This document shows, one piece after another, positions 23,142 through 35,119 of a stretch of DNA of 64,000 nucleotides; position 1 is the stretch's first letter; every line of letters starts with the position of its first letter. The DNA lies in assembly GCA_949130485.1 (NCBI GenBank), contig OX422186.1, positions 5,616,792 to 5,680,791 of the forward strand, written 5' to 3'. The position numbers and the translations under genes were made by a program. Under the pieces are notes generated by a model, which was given only the letters and a program-made list of their open reading frames with translations, had not been told where the DNA came from and ran no database searches. This stretch comes from Agelas oroides. Lineage: Eukaryota; Porifera; Demospongiae; Agelasida; Agelasidae.

Positions 23142-24712
23142 ATGGAGCGACACTGTGCAATATTTATAGTATGCTCTCTGCTTCTCTCTGGTAAGATTTG
23201 TAGTGCATTCATGCATCGTCATACCATGCCAGTTAGCTATGATTTTCATACTGCTTGGCAGCAGATTAAGTTAATGTTGAGAGTTAATTGTACACTCAGC
23301 GCGTGATTGTGAAGAGCATAGCTGTGTTCATTCACAAATTCGCACACGCACAAATCACGGTCAGTGAATCAACTAAAGCTGGTGTATTGCATTATCTTTT
23401 CCAGTTGACTACAGCTGGGGGCAGACTACTACCAGAGTGAGTGGTTGTTTCTCTGTTCAGTTTGCCTGTGTTGATGGAAGCAGATGTCCACCGCTAGTTA
23501 ATAATCGCAATGGAGTGTGTGACGGTGTTCTTGATTGTAGGGATCGGTCAGATGAAGCTCGTTGTGGGCTAGGTGAGTGAGAACTACTGTATCAAGCCTC
23601 TGGTTTAGAAGGATAGCTTAATATTATGTGTAACGAATTGCAAATTATTTTGATTTTTGTTACTGGTATGTTGTCTTGCATGTCTGAAGTACAAATCTGT
23701 TGTGCAGACCGTGACTTTGCCTCTGAGAAAGCATGATGTATGATATTGTGCTGTAGTACAATATGCTTGGTGGTTGTACAGAGTCATTGTTATGCTCAAG
23801 TATAGACCATCATATGCTTTCAAATGTTTGAATACTCCAAAAGTCATCCATTTTGTACCTCAACTGTCAATCAATTACAAACTGCTATGTAACCTCTAAG
23901 ATTTTTCTACTTTGTCTTTTAAAGAAGAGTTTTGTTTATCAGACAAAGTAGGTCTCTCTGCTGTGGCAGAGAATGGCTGAAAAGCAAAATCATGCAGTTG
24001 AAGCTTTAGCCAAACTATAGGGATGTCACTTTTTGTGGGATCTCACACTACTTCCCATGCAAACTGTGAGATGCTGGGGATGAGAGTTGTCCAAGTGCTA
24101 CCAGTGTGGGAGCACTCAAGCTGAATATTATTGCAATAGCTTACCAGAACCTAATCTCACCATCTGCTATATATTTCAACACAGGCAGCTGCACTCCATT
24201 TCAGTACCAGTGTGATAATGGAAACTGTGTGATGGGCAGTGATGTCTGCAATGGACAAGACAACTGTGGAGACAACAGTGATGAAACCCAGTGTGGAAGA
24301 AGTAGGTAGCTATTAGCCTCGTACCCAGGCTCCTCCCCGCTTTTCGGCATGGGGAGGAGCCTGGGTACAAGGTAGCTATATGGATGTAAGATGGAGCATT
24401 TGAGTCAGTAAACATGTGCTGTGGGTTGCGCTGTAATAGTACAGTAGGATCATCTAAGGGACTTGTTTTTTGCTTGCTTCCACAGATGATTTGACTAGCT
24501 TCATTGTGGGTCTTGCTGTTGGTCTTCCCGTTGGCATACTGGTGTTGGTGTTCTCCCTCATCATTGGAATCTTTTGTTGTGTTTATTGTTGTGTACGGCA
24601 TCACACAAGTACCAGTGTATCCACAGTCACAACACGAGCAACTCCAAAAGCAACTGAAGAGAACCCAGACCCGCCACCTGTTTATTCAGAAAAAGAATCC
24701 ACTTTTGACTGA
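23142..24712 (+). CDS. Receptor C: two LDLa modules, TM, PPxY (4 exons)
   Basis: Exons 23142-23190, 23405-23572, 24185-24301 and 24486-24712 give 186 residues with the same phase-1 junctions and domain positions as A. Exons 3 and 4 encode the same residues as A's. LDLa-1 differs from A by GVLDC for GVRDC. The signal peptide (MERHCAIFIVCSLLLSG) and the 5' flank are of the other type, shared with E. The first LDLa keeps all acidic calcium ligands (D after Cys, D before Cys, SDE). In the second, the equivalents of the first two are Asn (CNGQDNC), as in most copies. PPVY is at 175-178. C starts the second duplicated unit. The split falls inside intron 1 near 23392, matching 8112 in A. Confidence 0.88.
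24314..24371. mobile_element. Unit-2 copy of the hairpin MITE in intron 3
   Basis: Same element, position and flanks as 9038-9095 in gene A, so it was present before the segmental duplication. Confidence 0.85.
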
Positions 24713-26035
24713 CAAGGTTTTTTTTTGAAATATAACAGCTTATGTACAATGACTTATTTTCTATCAGTATTATCTCCAGGATGTGTAATAGTGTGAGTCT
24801 TCTTGATCTACTAGATGCTGTCACTCCATATTGACAGCAAATGTACTATAACATTATATGTGTGACTGTGTGTACCATCTCTCAGTGAGGAGTGAGCAAT
24901 CTAGCACCCCTTGATAGCCTTGTTTTAAGTCTAAATGGCCCCCAAAATGCTCAGAGAGTCAAGATTTAGTGCTGTGATTTACCTTAGCTAGAATACTTTA
25001 CAGTTCAGTGCTACTTTGCTACAAAGCTATCTGTCTCAAATGATGGCTACAAATAACATGACTCAACTTAGAAAAGAAGAATATAGCGTGTGACAATGTG
25101 TCATTATTCCAATCAACACTGGAAGAATGCATCCATGTGACAGTCTAAGCCACAACATAGCTTCAGGAAGTCATGCCAGTATGTTCACAGAAGCCAACAA
25201 GTTACAGGAAGCAGGTATAAACACTTCAGTTATATATCGATTTCCCAACAAGAAAGTATCAGTCTAGTATATACTTCAGTTTACATATCTATAGTAGATT
25301 TCCCAACAAGAGTAGCCAGCCTTGTTCCTAGGCACCATAATTATGTATTTGGGTTGCACACTTGCATTAATTTGACTGAGGTCTGCTTCATGCTTCATAC
25401 AGTAATAAACAGAGTAACCTGGGATGAAGGGTCTCTAGACTTACCCTCATTAATATTTTAGGCTTGCATTGGCAATTATTTATTGAAGCAGAAGAGCAGC
25501 ACAAAACAGGAAAAGCCTCAGTCATGTCTATGATGTCATCCAGATAAGAAACAAGGTAAGCAACACACACACAAACACACAGCTACGCATTTCTAAGAAT
25601 ACACTGTTTTTTTTGTCACTCTTCTGTTCCTGTGTATGCAAACTGAAGAATAGAGATAATTATAGTCCTGGGAATGAAGGCTAGCAAGCTTCCTTTCCAA
25701 ATAGCCTCCCAGTTTTTGCTCTAGAGCATCTTGCATCAGCAGTATATACGTTTAGTCAAACACATTGAAATTGGAAAAATCAACTAACATGGCTTTGAGT
25801 GGCCGGTGCTCTTTTTTTTCAGTTTATGCAGAAGCAAGGGAAATGCAATATGTACCCATGCAATGTTAAATTTTAAGTACAGATCTTTTAAAAAGAGTTA
25901 AAGGAGCAATGCACAAAAATGTCCCTTGGCAGATCATTTCATAGTGAAGTGTGTTTGGAAGAAATAAAAACTGGTCGGAACTAGCTAGTTCTAAACTTGG
26001 AAACGATAAAAGACTGGTTTATCAGTTGACCTGGT
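24713..26035. other. Downstream flank of gene C, no gene seen
   Basis: Unit-2 counterpart of 9437-10783. It has small deletions (for example near 25238) and changed mononucleotide run lengths. No supported coding sequence is seen. Confidence 0.45.
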
Positions 26036-26283
26036 GATGATGATGATGATGAAACTTTATTTTCACAGGGTAGCTCCTTCAGCATATTTTGCTGATCTAC
26101 CAGGAGGCCCTGAGTACAGATAAAACACGGAGCAAACTATAACAGAATAAGAAGGAAGTGCAAAAGTCATACAAAACAGTAAAGAGAATGTACTATATGT
26201 ACTGAGTAATAAAATTCTTTGTTAGTTTTGAGAATTTATGATAGTCTTGAGTGGTCTTGATATGGTCTGGCAAAAGATTCCAG
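26036..26283 (-). mobile_element. 5'-truncated LINE fragment, unit 2 only
   Basis: On the minus strand the insert begins with a short reading frame, WNLLPDHIKTTQ, then KFSKLTKNFITQY and a stop. This resembles the very C-terminus of non-LTR retrotransposon ORF2 proteins (W-N-x-L-P). It continues through a 3' UTR and ends CTGTGAAAATAAAGTTTCAT followed by (CAT)n. Unit 1 lacks it (CCTGGTCTCATGG at 10776-10788), so it arrived after the duplication. Confidence 0.75.
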
Positions 26284-26384
26284 CTCTCATGGAAATGTTC
26301 TGATGGAAATATTGGAGCAGCAGGAAAGTCAGTCAGACCATTCACGATCTTATAAAGGTGACAAAGGCTAAGTTGGGTGCATCT

Positions 26385-26498
26385 TAGTCTATCGAACTAG
26401 ACCGACCAAGCTTCTCGCCGGAAGTTGGGGGCGGGGTTCCGTAACCCCGCCCCCAACTTCCGGCGAGCGAGAGAAGCCTGGTCTAGCTCGATAGACTA
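26385..26498. mobile_element. Unit-2 copy of the palindromic MITE
   Basis: Counterpart of 10880-10989 with the same 9 bp flank GGTGCATCT on both sides. A 4 bp GACC duplication lies in the left arm. Confidence 0.85.
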
Positions 26499-27943
26499 GG
26501 TGCATCTCTTTTGGAAAGACAGGAGGTCGGCAGCTGCAAGAAGCTCAGTATAGTTTGAATCCAGGACTTGAGTATAGTTTGGATCCAAGTAATATGTAGA
26601 TGCATACTCCAGATGAGGTCTGATGAAGCTTTTATAGAGCATTAATAAAGTGGGGGATTTGTGGATTGATAGAAACAGAGTCCAATAAGTTTACGTGTCT
26701 TGCTACAGCAGTTTATAATATGGGTTGCTCTGATCGCTGAGCTGCAACCACCAGGCAACTACCATGCAACTCACAATCCACTAACTACAACTACACACAG
26801 GTGGTACTGAATGATTCAGTCTCACACCAAGCAGCTATTCAGTACATGCCATCAGGTTAAGGATTGGCCAGAAAATGCTCTCTGTCAGGAAAGAAGCTTG
26901 GACCCTGAATGTGATTCTCAGTGACTGCTATCATCAAATATGCATTTAAATTACTACCAGTTTAAGTTTGATTGCCTATACTAACATATTATGTTTGCAC
27001 TTTGTAGCATGTTTTCTTCTCTCATTAGCTATCAGGGGCTGATCCAGGGAGGGTGGAAAAGGTGGCTAGCCACCCCGGGTTATAGATCAATGATTCGCTA
27101 GGGAAAATATTATAATTCTAGAACAACATGTCTAGTGAGGTTGCAAACTAACTATTCAGGGACCAGGGTACTTGAGTATTCTGACCTTCCTCCTCAGGGA
27201 CCTGAATTCTCAGCTCTTCCACCACCTCCAGCCCAACTACTGCTAAAATATCAGTCCCACAAAAGGAAGGACATGAGCGTGAGGGGGCATCACTGAGAAC
27301 TGTATCTCCCCCCCCCCCCCCCCCCCCTCCTGGCCTCAGGAAAAGTTTCAATCAAGGCAAAGGTTCTTGGAGTTTTTTTTAGCATCCTATTTGGCATTGG
27401 AGAACAGGGTGTGTATGTCCTGGGAAGGAGTTGTCATGGTCAAGAGGGCTTCACTGTGGAGGGGATTGGAGGAGGGCCAGAAAGGAGGGAAGGGAAGAGT
27501 TATACAAATGCACAACACCTCTCTGCATGCATATACACAGGCACAAACGCACCTGGTGATGCTTGTTCCCCAGTGCATTTGCTATTCTCATCAGCTGACA
27601 GCTCCTTCTTGCACCCTGTTTCCCCTACACCCAACCACGGAATGGCAAGCAGGCTAGGCTCATTGTACAAAGTACACCGCCACACAAACGGAAACAGATC
27701 CTGTCACACAGCTTCACCATACAAGACAAGAGCCTGGAGGAGTGATATTGAAACAAAATCACAGCTCATTGGTGCCTTCCATTGACAATTTACTTTTGAC
27801 ATTTTACGTATCCTAGCCTCCAATCCCAGGTCCTTTCACGCTTCAACGAACTGTAAGCATTCAAACATCTGGAGCTAAGTAAGGCCTGGGAACAAGGCTA
27901 GCACAATTAGTTTGGGGGGTGAGAGTCAGTGAATAGTGAGAAC
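26499..27943. other. Unit-2 intergenic sequence, no gene seen
   Basis: Counterpart of 10990-12543. There is an expanded C-run at about 27308-27326. No supported gene. Confidence 0.45.
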
Positions 27944-28021
27944 TAGCCTCGTTCCCAGGTTCTCCCCTCTCCCCCTTTTTATTTTTCATCAGAGCGAGAG
28001 GAGAGCCTGGGAACGAGGCTA
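27944..28021. mobile_element. Unit-2 copy of the 78 bp hairpin MITE
   Basis: Same element and flanking 9 bp target as 12544-12621. Confidence 0.8.
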
Positions 28022-28221
28022 AGTGAGGACACTGAATACCAGTATGGAATATACATTGCAACCTACATTAATTTTGATGCAACCTAATACCTAACAGTTA
28101 GGGTTCAACATAGTGTTGCTATATCTCCCTGTGTTACTCTATGATAACACTTCCCAGTGTACATGTCACACCATGAAACCTTACATTCAGATAATGTAGT
28201 ACATTATAGTCATGATATTCA

Positions 28222-28779
28222 GGCCTGTAGCCAGGATTTTTAGAAGGGGGGGTTACATGGGAGTGAGATGTGTATGCAAGTATAAGCATGCAAAACTAGG
28301 GGGGTCTGGGGGCATGTTCCCCCTGGAAAATGTTAGAAATTAGTTGCTCTGAGATTGCTTCTGAGGCCATTTTGGGACAGAAGCAGAGCCGTAGTAGCAG
28401 GGGCGAATCGGGGGGGCATGGGGGTCCATGCTTCCCCCCCCCCCCTTTTCGGGACTGAGCTGCAGATTTATGTTTGCAGGACATGAAGCAGTGATCCATT
28501 TAGAGATGTGCGCTGTGTCGGACTGCGATAAACCTCCGCGTTTAGCGCTTGCTCGCAAGAGACAGCTCTGTGGCAGTCCCTCATATACAAAGGCTGATTC
28601 AGTAGGGGAGGGGCTCCGAGAAACGACCATACGATGAATCGCCTGAGTTACAGTCCAGTTACCACAAATTTTGCGTGGTTATGGTGGTCTTCAATGGCCC
28701 CGGCCCCAGAAGCACTCTCATAAATTTTAACATTTTCCTGGGGACGCATGCCCCCAGACCCCCCTAGAATGCTACGGGT
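28222..28779. mobile_element. Unit-2 copy of the CAGGCCTGTAGCC-family element
   Basis: Counterpart of 12822-13379. Its decayed right end carries the insertion site of the 1.8 kb Mutator-like element that follows. Confidence 0.6.
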
Positions 28780-28780
28780 T

Positions 28781-30593
28781 GCGAATTTCTATCTGACGCA
28801 CCCTTTTCGAACATAGTCTCTGCACGAAGTTCATGCTAACAAACTGCGCATGCGTGGATGGGTGGAGTTAAACCCTTGAACTCTATACAGTTGCATAGCG
28901 TGAACAGCGTATAGCGCAGCGTTTCTGCTATACCAGCTAGAGCTGTCCAAAAATGCCAGCAATATAGTTAATCTGGATTATATTGTATCTCTGACCGTGA
29001 ATGCTCTTCACAATACTTATTGTGAAGTTGTATTATTATGATTTATGCAACAGACTAGTACAATCATATTCTTGCAGCCACACCCTTCGCAAAGAGAGGA
29101 AGAGTCTTATCACACTACAACTGATGAGTCGTCACTGAGGAATACCTGCCTTTGCTATCATGTCTATGTGAATGTCAGAGTACCATTTACAAAAAGCACA
29201 ATTGGTCATGGCAACATTCTGCTGTAGCAGTGACTTGATGGTGGCAGTTTGACCAGATTCTTCCCCATTTTGTGCCGGGGACGAGGCCAATCCACTATGA
29301 CAAATAAATGGCATCCTTGTCTGACTTTGAAATCAGAAAATGTCTTTGGTTGCAGTTTTTGCATAAAATGGCTCTGCAGTTGATTCACCATTCAGTCTCT
29401 CTTCAGTCACCTGTGTTCACATCTTCAACATCAAGCAATGACTTTGGGAGTAAGGGACAATTTTCTTGTCTAATTGTTGATGTGTGTCTCCAAGAGTCCA
29501 ATAGAGCAATTTGGTGTGACAATAGGAACTTGCGCAGCATATCAGCAAAAATAAGACATTTTTGTGGACACAATTTCATCTGGAAAAGAAATGAATGCAT
29601 AGCTTTAATTTCCATCATCTTTTGATCACTTTGAGTACGGCCTGCGAGATTTTCCCCATCAGAAAGGTACAAGGATTCTCCACACCCCTCCTCTTCCAAG
29701 GAAGACATTGATGTCTCTCATGACTGTGGTAAAATCTCCCAGCCTGAACTTGTATACAAACTTCAAACACAGCCACAGTGCACCTGCATATACAGTGGGA
29801 GAAGGCATGGGAGATCTCATCACATGCAGTGATGTCATGTAACATCAGGTAGACAGAATGCAGTCACACAAGGGGCGGTACTCAATCATTACAATTTATA
29901 TATACTTGGGGTTGTGTTGATCAGTTCTGAGTGTACCAAAGTAGATGCATGACACTACTTTGCAAATGTTTACACTTCAAACAGAAATAGGATTTAGAAG
30001 CCGGAAGGGTCTCAAGATTGTTCGTCGAGCAGAGCCTTCCATGTGCCTACCGTCTGTCTACCTAATGCTACATGAAATAATTGCATGTGATGACATTTTC
30101 AGGTCTTATTCCACTGTATTTCGATAGAAGTATATACAAATACTGCATGGAGACGCTGAAGTTTCAAGGTCAATAGGTTGACTTGTGGTCAAACACTCAA
30201 GCTCTCGGCAGTGAAATCAAGCTGTCAAGTATCCAAATGGTCGAACTTTTAAGACCTTTGTCTTTACTGTGACCATAGAAGGTGTGGTTTCTCAGAGTCA
30301 CTGTAGCTATATAGCTACAGTGACTGAGAAACCACACCTTCGCACATTAAAAATATAACATAGTGGTTGACCAACCAATTGCTTTTGTCGACCACAACAC
30401 TAGTTCAGTCACAGAGGCAAACTTGAACTTCGCTGTTAGTAGCTATAGCTCACCTTGCAGCTTGCTTGATGACTGTACGAAGATATTGTAGGGTTCATGG
30501 GTACAACTCCACCCACTCACGCATGCGCAGTTCGTTTCATGAACTTCGGTGCAGAGACTAAGTTCGAAAAGGGTGCGTCAGATAGAAATTCGC
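28781..30593. mobile_element. 1813 bp Mutator-like element, unit 2 only
   Basis: The terminal inverted repeats begin GCGAATTTCTATCTGACGCA and run, with mismatches, for about 95 bp (including AAGTTCATG, ACTGCGCATGCGTG and GGGTGGAGTT on both arms). The 9 bp target CTACGGGTT lies at 28772-28780 and 30594-30602. Unit 1 at 13371-13379 has it once and unbroken, a clean empty site. The 9 bp target and long repeats fit the Mutator superfamily. Inside are only short frames (for example 29403-29708 minus) with no recognisable transposase, and a palindrome at 30277-30345, so it is probably non-autonomous. It inserted after the segmental duplication. Confidence 0.88.
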
Positions 30594-30619
30594 CTACGGG
30601 TTATACGTGCAAAAAAGAT

Positions 30620-30683
30620 GTCCTCCCACGAGATCAACTTCCCACGGGGTCAACTCCCACGAGGTCAACTCCCACGAGGTCAA
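30620..30683. repeat. 15-16 bp tandem repeat beside the FLYWCH relic
   Basis: The unit TCCCACGAGGTCAAC occurs about four times here and only twice at the unit-1 counterpart (13403-13433). It is a young copy-number change. Confidence 0.85.
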
Positions 30684-30944
30684 CCTATTGTTACTACTTG
30701 ATTGGCAGTAACATCAGGTGGGTGATTGTGTTCTCCTCTACAAGACTGCACAGTGGTCTCATGAGTAGTCACTTTTGCTGGACATTGGCTTCTGTGCCTT
30801 TTGCATCTTCCAAAACATGTGATCCTTGCCATCACGAATCTTGAGGTACTTACAGCCCTCATAAACATAAAGCAGAGCTTTTCCACCACCACCTATGTGA
30901 AACGTCGGAACCATTTCTGAAAGGAAGCAGCGACAATTATGCAA
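30680..30944 (-). pseudogene. FLYWCH-type zinc finger relic (unit 2)
   Basis: Counterpart of 13427-13691 with the same one-base frameshift after the Trp codon. It has two visible substitutions (Ala to Thr after PPDV; Leu to Pro upstream). Confidence 0.6.
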
Positions 30945-31231
30945 TGTACAAACATCAGACTTGTACCAAATTTGTATCTACCTTGGAGCTAGGCTCCATT
31001 TCTATAGATCTATATGTGCATGTGGCTCCTCCGCTTATGAATTAATATTCATGTATGATGCTGGATGATATTGCTTTTGAATTGTACACAGTTATTTCCG
31101 GTCGGTTCGTGGGTTCCCGTACGCCGCATCACTTTGACCCTAAAAGACCTTCGAACTTCCTGCTTTTCGTAATGTAACTGACCTCTTTGGACTATTGTAT
31201 CATCGACCGTTTCTGAATAGCGATCCAGTCC

Positions 31232-31240
31232 TATAAAATA
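31232..31240 (+). promoter_or_regulatory. TATA-box candidate for gene D
   Basis: TATAAAATA lies about 130 bases upstream of the gene D start, inside a flank shared with gene B, where the first base is C. If it is used, transcription would start near 31260-31270. Confidence 0.5.
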
Positions 31241-31364
31241 AGCCGCCAGACTACAAGTATTTAGTATATGCACTTCTCGGAAATACAGTCGTTAACACAA
31301 CTAAGCTATAGCCTTAGCTATTTGGCTGCTCCAGATCCTCCGTGTTGAAGTGTGGTTATTCAGT

Positions 31365-33011
31365 ATGATGGAGCGACACTTGGTGATATTTACAGCATGT
31401 TGGCTTCTTCTCTCCGGTAAGGTTTGTAGTCGTATTGAGTCACTGAGTATCCTTGTACTTAGATAGGAGATTATTTTATGGTGTATTTCCAGTTGACTAC
31501 TGCTGGGGCCAACGGACTACTACCAGACTGAGGAGACCGACTACTACCAGAGTGAGGAGACCGACTACTACCGGTACCAGAGTGGATGGTTGTTTCTCTG
31601 TTCAGTTTGCCTGTGTTGACGGAAGCAGATGTCCACCGCTGGTTAATAATCGCAATGGAGTGTGTGACGGAGTTTTTGACTGTACGGATCGGTCAGATGA
31701 AGCTAGTTGTGGGATAGGTGAGTTATATGCCTACTGGCTAACAAGCCATTATAGCAAAAGTACAAGATTTTGTAATATTTCTCAAAGCCCCTCTGAGGCA
31801 AAGTCAGGAGGTGATGAAGTCAAATCCGGTACATGCTCTGCACATTTTCAATTGAGAGCATTGATGAACTTGAAAAGAATGCATTGATGAAATGTGAATA
31901 ATTCAAAGCATATTTTCTCATCATATTATTGTTCCCACAGAATGTGGTTGTTTAGTGAGTATAATGGAGTAGACTTTACATGAGGCATAACCTGAAATTG
32001 GCCATAGTATGAAGGCTACCAATGTCCTTAGGTCAGGGGCGGTGGGTGCAAGTAGAAACTGTTCTTGTCCAGGTCATCAATTTGTCTACAAGGTCGACTA
32101 TAGTGACTGAAACGCCTCGTGATGACTGATGTGTATTGTGGTGAAAGGCAGTATTACTCCCGCCATGTACTCTAGTCGGACTAGTGGCATTTAGGTACAA
32201 ATATGGCCTCAGAAGCGATCTCAGAGCACCTAATTTCAAATTTTTCTGGGGGAGCATGCCCCCCAGACCCCCCTAGCATGTGTATGCTTATGCACACACC
32301 ATCATTGGTGCCCCCCCCCCCCCCCCCCCCAGTCTCAAGTATCTTCCACCGCACCTACAGGTCATCCATCATCTGGATTTCTAGTGGTGAATTTATGCAT
32401 AAATGAACAGGTTCTTTACTTCTTCCTGCATGAAACCCTGGTAATGATACTTGTCCAAGTGCTGCCTATGTGTGAGCACTCAAGTTGCCATGCATGTACA
32501 TGTATGTCATTGCAATATATGGCTTACCTGAACCTAATCTGCTATTCCAGGCAATTGCACTTCATTTCAGTACCAGTGTGATAATGGAAACTGTGTGAAT
32601 GGCAGTGATGTCTGCAATGGACAAAACAACTGTGGAGACAACAGTGATGAAACCCAGTGTGGAAGAAGTAAGTAGCCATAATGGATGTAAGACAGACCAC
32701 TAAGGTTTGTTGTGGGTTTCACTAGTAGTACAATGGGATCATCTAAGAGATCTATTTATTTATTTTTTATTGTGCTTGCTTCCACAGATGATTTGACTAG
32801 CTTTATTGTAGGTATGGCTGTTGGCATCCCTGGTGGCATACTGTTGGTGGTCGCACTCATCCTTGGAATATTATGCTGTGTTTTTTGTTGTGGACGGCGG
32901 AAGAAAAGTACCAGTGTATCCACACTGACCACACGAACAACTCCAAAAGCAACTGAAGAGAACCCAGACCCGCCACCTGTTTATTCAGAAAAAGAATCCA
33001 CATTTGACTGA
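31365..33011 (+). CDS. Receptor D: two LDLa modules, TM, PPxY, RRPTTT linker (4 exons)
   Basis: Exons 31365-31416, 31493-31717, 32551-32667 and 32788-33011 encode 205 residues. It is the unit-2 counterpart of B. The signal peptide differs (MMERHLVIFTACWLLLSG, one residue longer) and the linker starts DYCWGQRTTTR. LDLa-2 reads CNGQNNC where the other copies have CNGQDNC, removing one more acidic residue near the calcium site. The TM segment, the CCVFCCGRRKK stop-transfer and the PDPPPVYSEKESTFD tail are kept. The function is inferred as for A: single-pass receptor with a WW-domain ligand tail. No frame break. Confidence 0.87.
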
Positions 33012-34163
33012 CAAGTTTTTTTTTTAATTGAACAGTTTATTATCTAGCTATAGGATGTATAATAGTGTGGATCTATATACTAGATGCTGTCACTGCATGT
33101 TGACAGCAAATGTACTCTAACATTATATGTGTGACTGTGTGTACCTGTTGTACCATCTCTCAGTGAGGAGTGAGCAATCTGATATGACATCATTTCTCAA
33201 ACCAAGAGCTTCAGCTCAGTTCAGTTCAAGCATGTGATGAAATCTATCTTCAAACAGCAATTAAGTGTGCTGTTAGAATGCATTTTAACGGCACACTTAA
33301 TTGCAGTTTTAGACCTATGATTGTGGTTAATTTTGTCAGGACCCTCTTGAAGACTGACAGGTAATGGTTTCCCATGAAATATCTATGTAGTAATTTTAAA
33401 TATGCTCAGAGAGTCAAGATTTTAGTGCTGTGCATGATTTACCTTAGTTGCAATGCTTTACAGTTCAGTGCTACTTTGATTAAGTATGTCTCAATGGTGA
33501 CTGCGAAGAAAGCATGTTTGATGACAGTAACAGAGCATTGGCTACTCAAAGTAATTTTTCCAATTCTAATGTGTTTGGAACAGCTGGCCCCAATCCCAGG
33601 ACTATAACTTTATTCTTCAGTTTGTATACATTGGTACAGAAGACTGACAAAAAACGGTGTATTCTTGGAATACATAGCTATTCGTGTTTGTATTTGTATC
33701 ACCTACTTGTTTTTATCTGCATGACATCATATGACCGAGGCTTTCCCCATTTTGTGCTGCTCTTCTGCTTCCACAAAATATTGCCAATGTAAGCCTAAAC
33801 CAGAGTATAGGCCTAGCTAGTAACAATACTGGAGAGCTTCCATCCCAGGATGAACCTTCCGTTTCCTGTATCTCTGTCCTTGCACACAATTGCACACAAT
33901 TTAGCTCCAACACACAGCCAGTGTCATGGGAAAATAAGGATCCCTAAAATGGGGACCCTGCATGATCCCTATATTTCCAGGAAAATAGACACTTGGAGCC
34001 CCATTTTCCAGGAATATGCATGGGGATCCCTTTGTGAAAACGGGGACCCCCTGAAGACCTAGCTACTGTTTTCCAGACACTCTGTATGGCAGACCATATT
34101 TACAGAAATATGAGGAGCCTTTTATATGAAAATTGGGACCCCCTGAATGGGTATAGAATAATT
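33012..34163. other. Downstream flank of gene D, no gene seen
   Basis: Unit-2 counterpart of 18004-19176, with the same GGGACCCC-type motifs. No supported gene. Confidence 0.45.
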
Positions 34164-34802
34164 GTCGAGTTCGAGTTCGAGTTCTCGCAAGCCACACCCT
34201 TCGCAATGAGGGTGTGGCAGGCTTGTAAGACTGGGTAAGTGGTCTCTGAGCAGGTGAGAAGATAGCTACACAACCTAAGGGCAGAATCTCAGTGAAGCTT
34301 ACCTGCTGGAATCGAAGATGGCTTACCAATAGGCTTCCATATCACTTTGGCGGCTTTAATGGAGAGAGGCATTTTGTGCTCATTGAAAAATTGGTGCTTG
34401 CCTTCATGAACTTGACAAGCTGGAGTAAATTAGTGGGGAGAGTGAGGCAGTTGGAAAGGCAGACAGTGTACTGAGGAGAGCAGAAGGTCCTGGGGCTGTG
34501 GTATTTGTGGCACAAGAGTATCAGGCTACAGTGGTTAGCTTCACAAAGCCAGTCTATTGCTTTTGCGAGGGAATCTACCAGTCAGTGGGATTGACAGGTC
34601 AGTGAGTGTCACCATTTGGTTGCATCTGCCTTGTATTGATCAGGGGATAGGCTTCTACAAGGAACACTTGGCACAGAGCTTTTGCTCCAAAACTACTATA
34701 ATAATGTCACTGTGATGTCAAAGAGGAGGTTGTAAACACTCTGACTGTATGAGTATGTACATGCAAATGCTACTAAAGCAATTGAAAATGACGGTTATGT
34801 AT
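34164..34802. repeat. Left part of the (CGAGTT)n-bounded block, unit 2
   Basis: Counterpart of 19182-19962. The CGAGTT array here is shorter (34165-34184) and directly abuts the CACACCCTTCGCA hairpin. The block is interrupted by the gypsy element at 34803. Confidence 0.5.
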
Positions 34803-34948
34803 TGTGGTGTCCTCTGCTAGATTCGGGCAGATTCTAGGCTAGCCGGCAGCACGCGTTCTCAGTTCTCAATAGCCAAGATCATAGAACTGCTCATGCGCAA
34901 TCCATCATAGATTACATAATAATGACATAATAATACAGCAACACTACA
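34803..34948 (-). repeat. 3' LTR of the gypsy element
   Basis: 146 bp; TG...CA ends. It appears identical to the copy at 39443-39588. Adjacent at 34949 is the complement of a polypurine tract (AAGGGGAAGGAAG read on the minus strand). Confidence 0.92.
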
Positions 34949-35119
34949 CTTCCTTCCCCTTAAGAAAGGACATACATAAGAAAACCACGAACACACAAAA
35001 ATGCAATAGCACTAAAGTAACCACAAAAATGAGTGCACAGATTAGGGAGTACTCCTTATACTAGATAATGAAGGACAGTCCAATAAAGCTAGCGTGATGT
35101 GCACAAACAATAAAAAAGG

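Noticed and set aside
30620-30683. CRISPR-like short repeats
   Set aside because: Head-to-tail 15-16 bp repeats without spacers in animal DNA; a simple tandem repeat.
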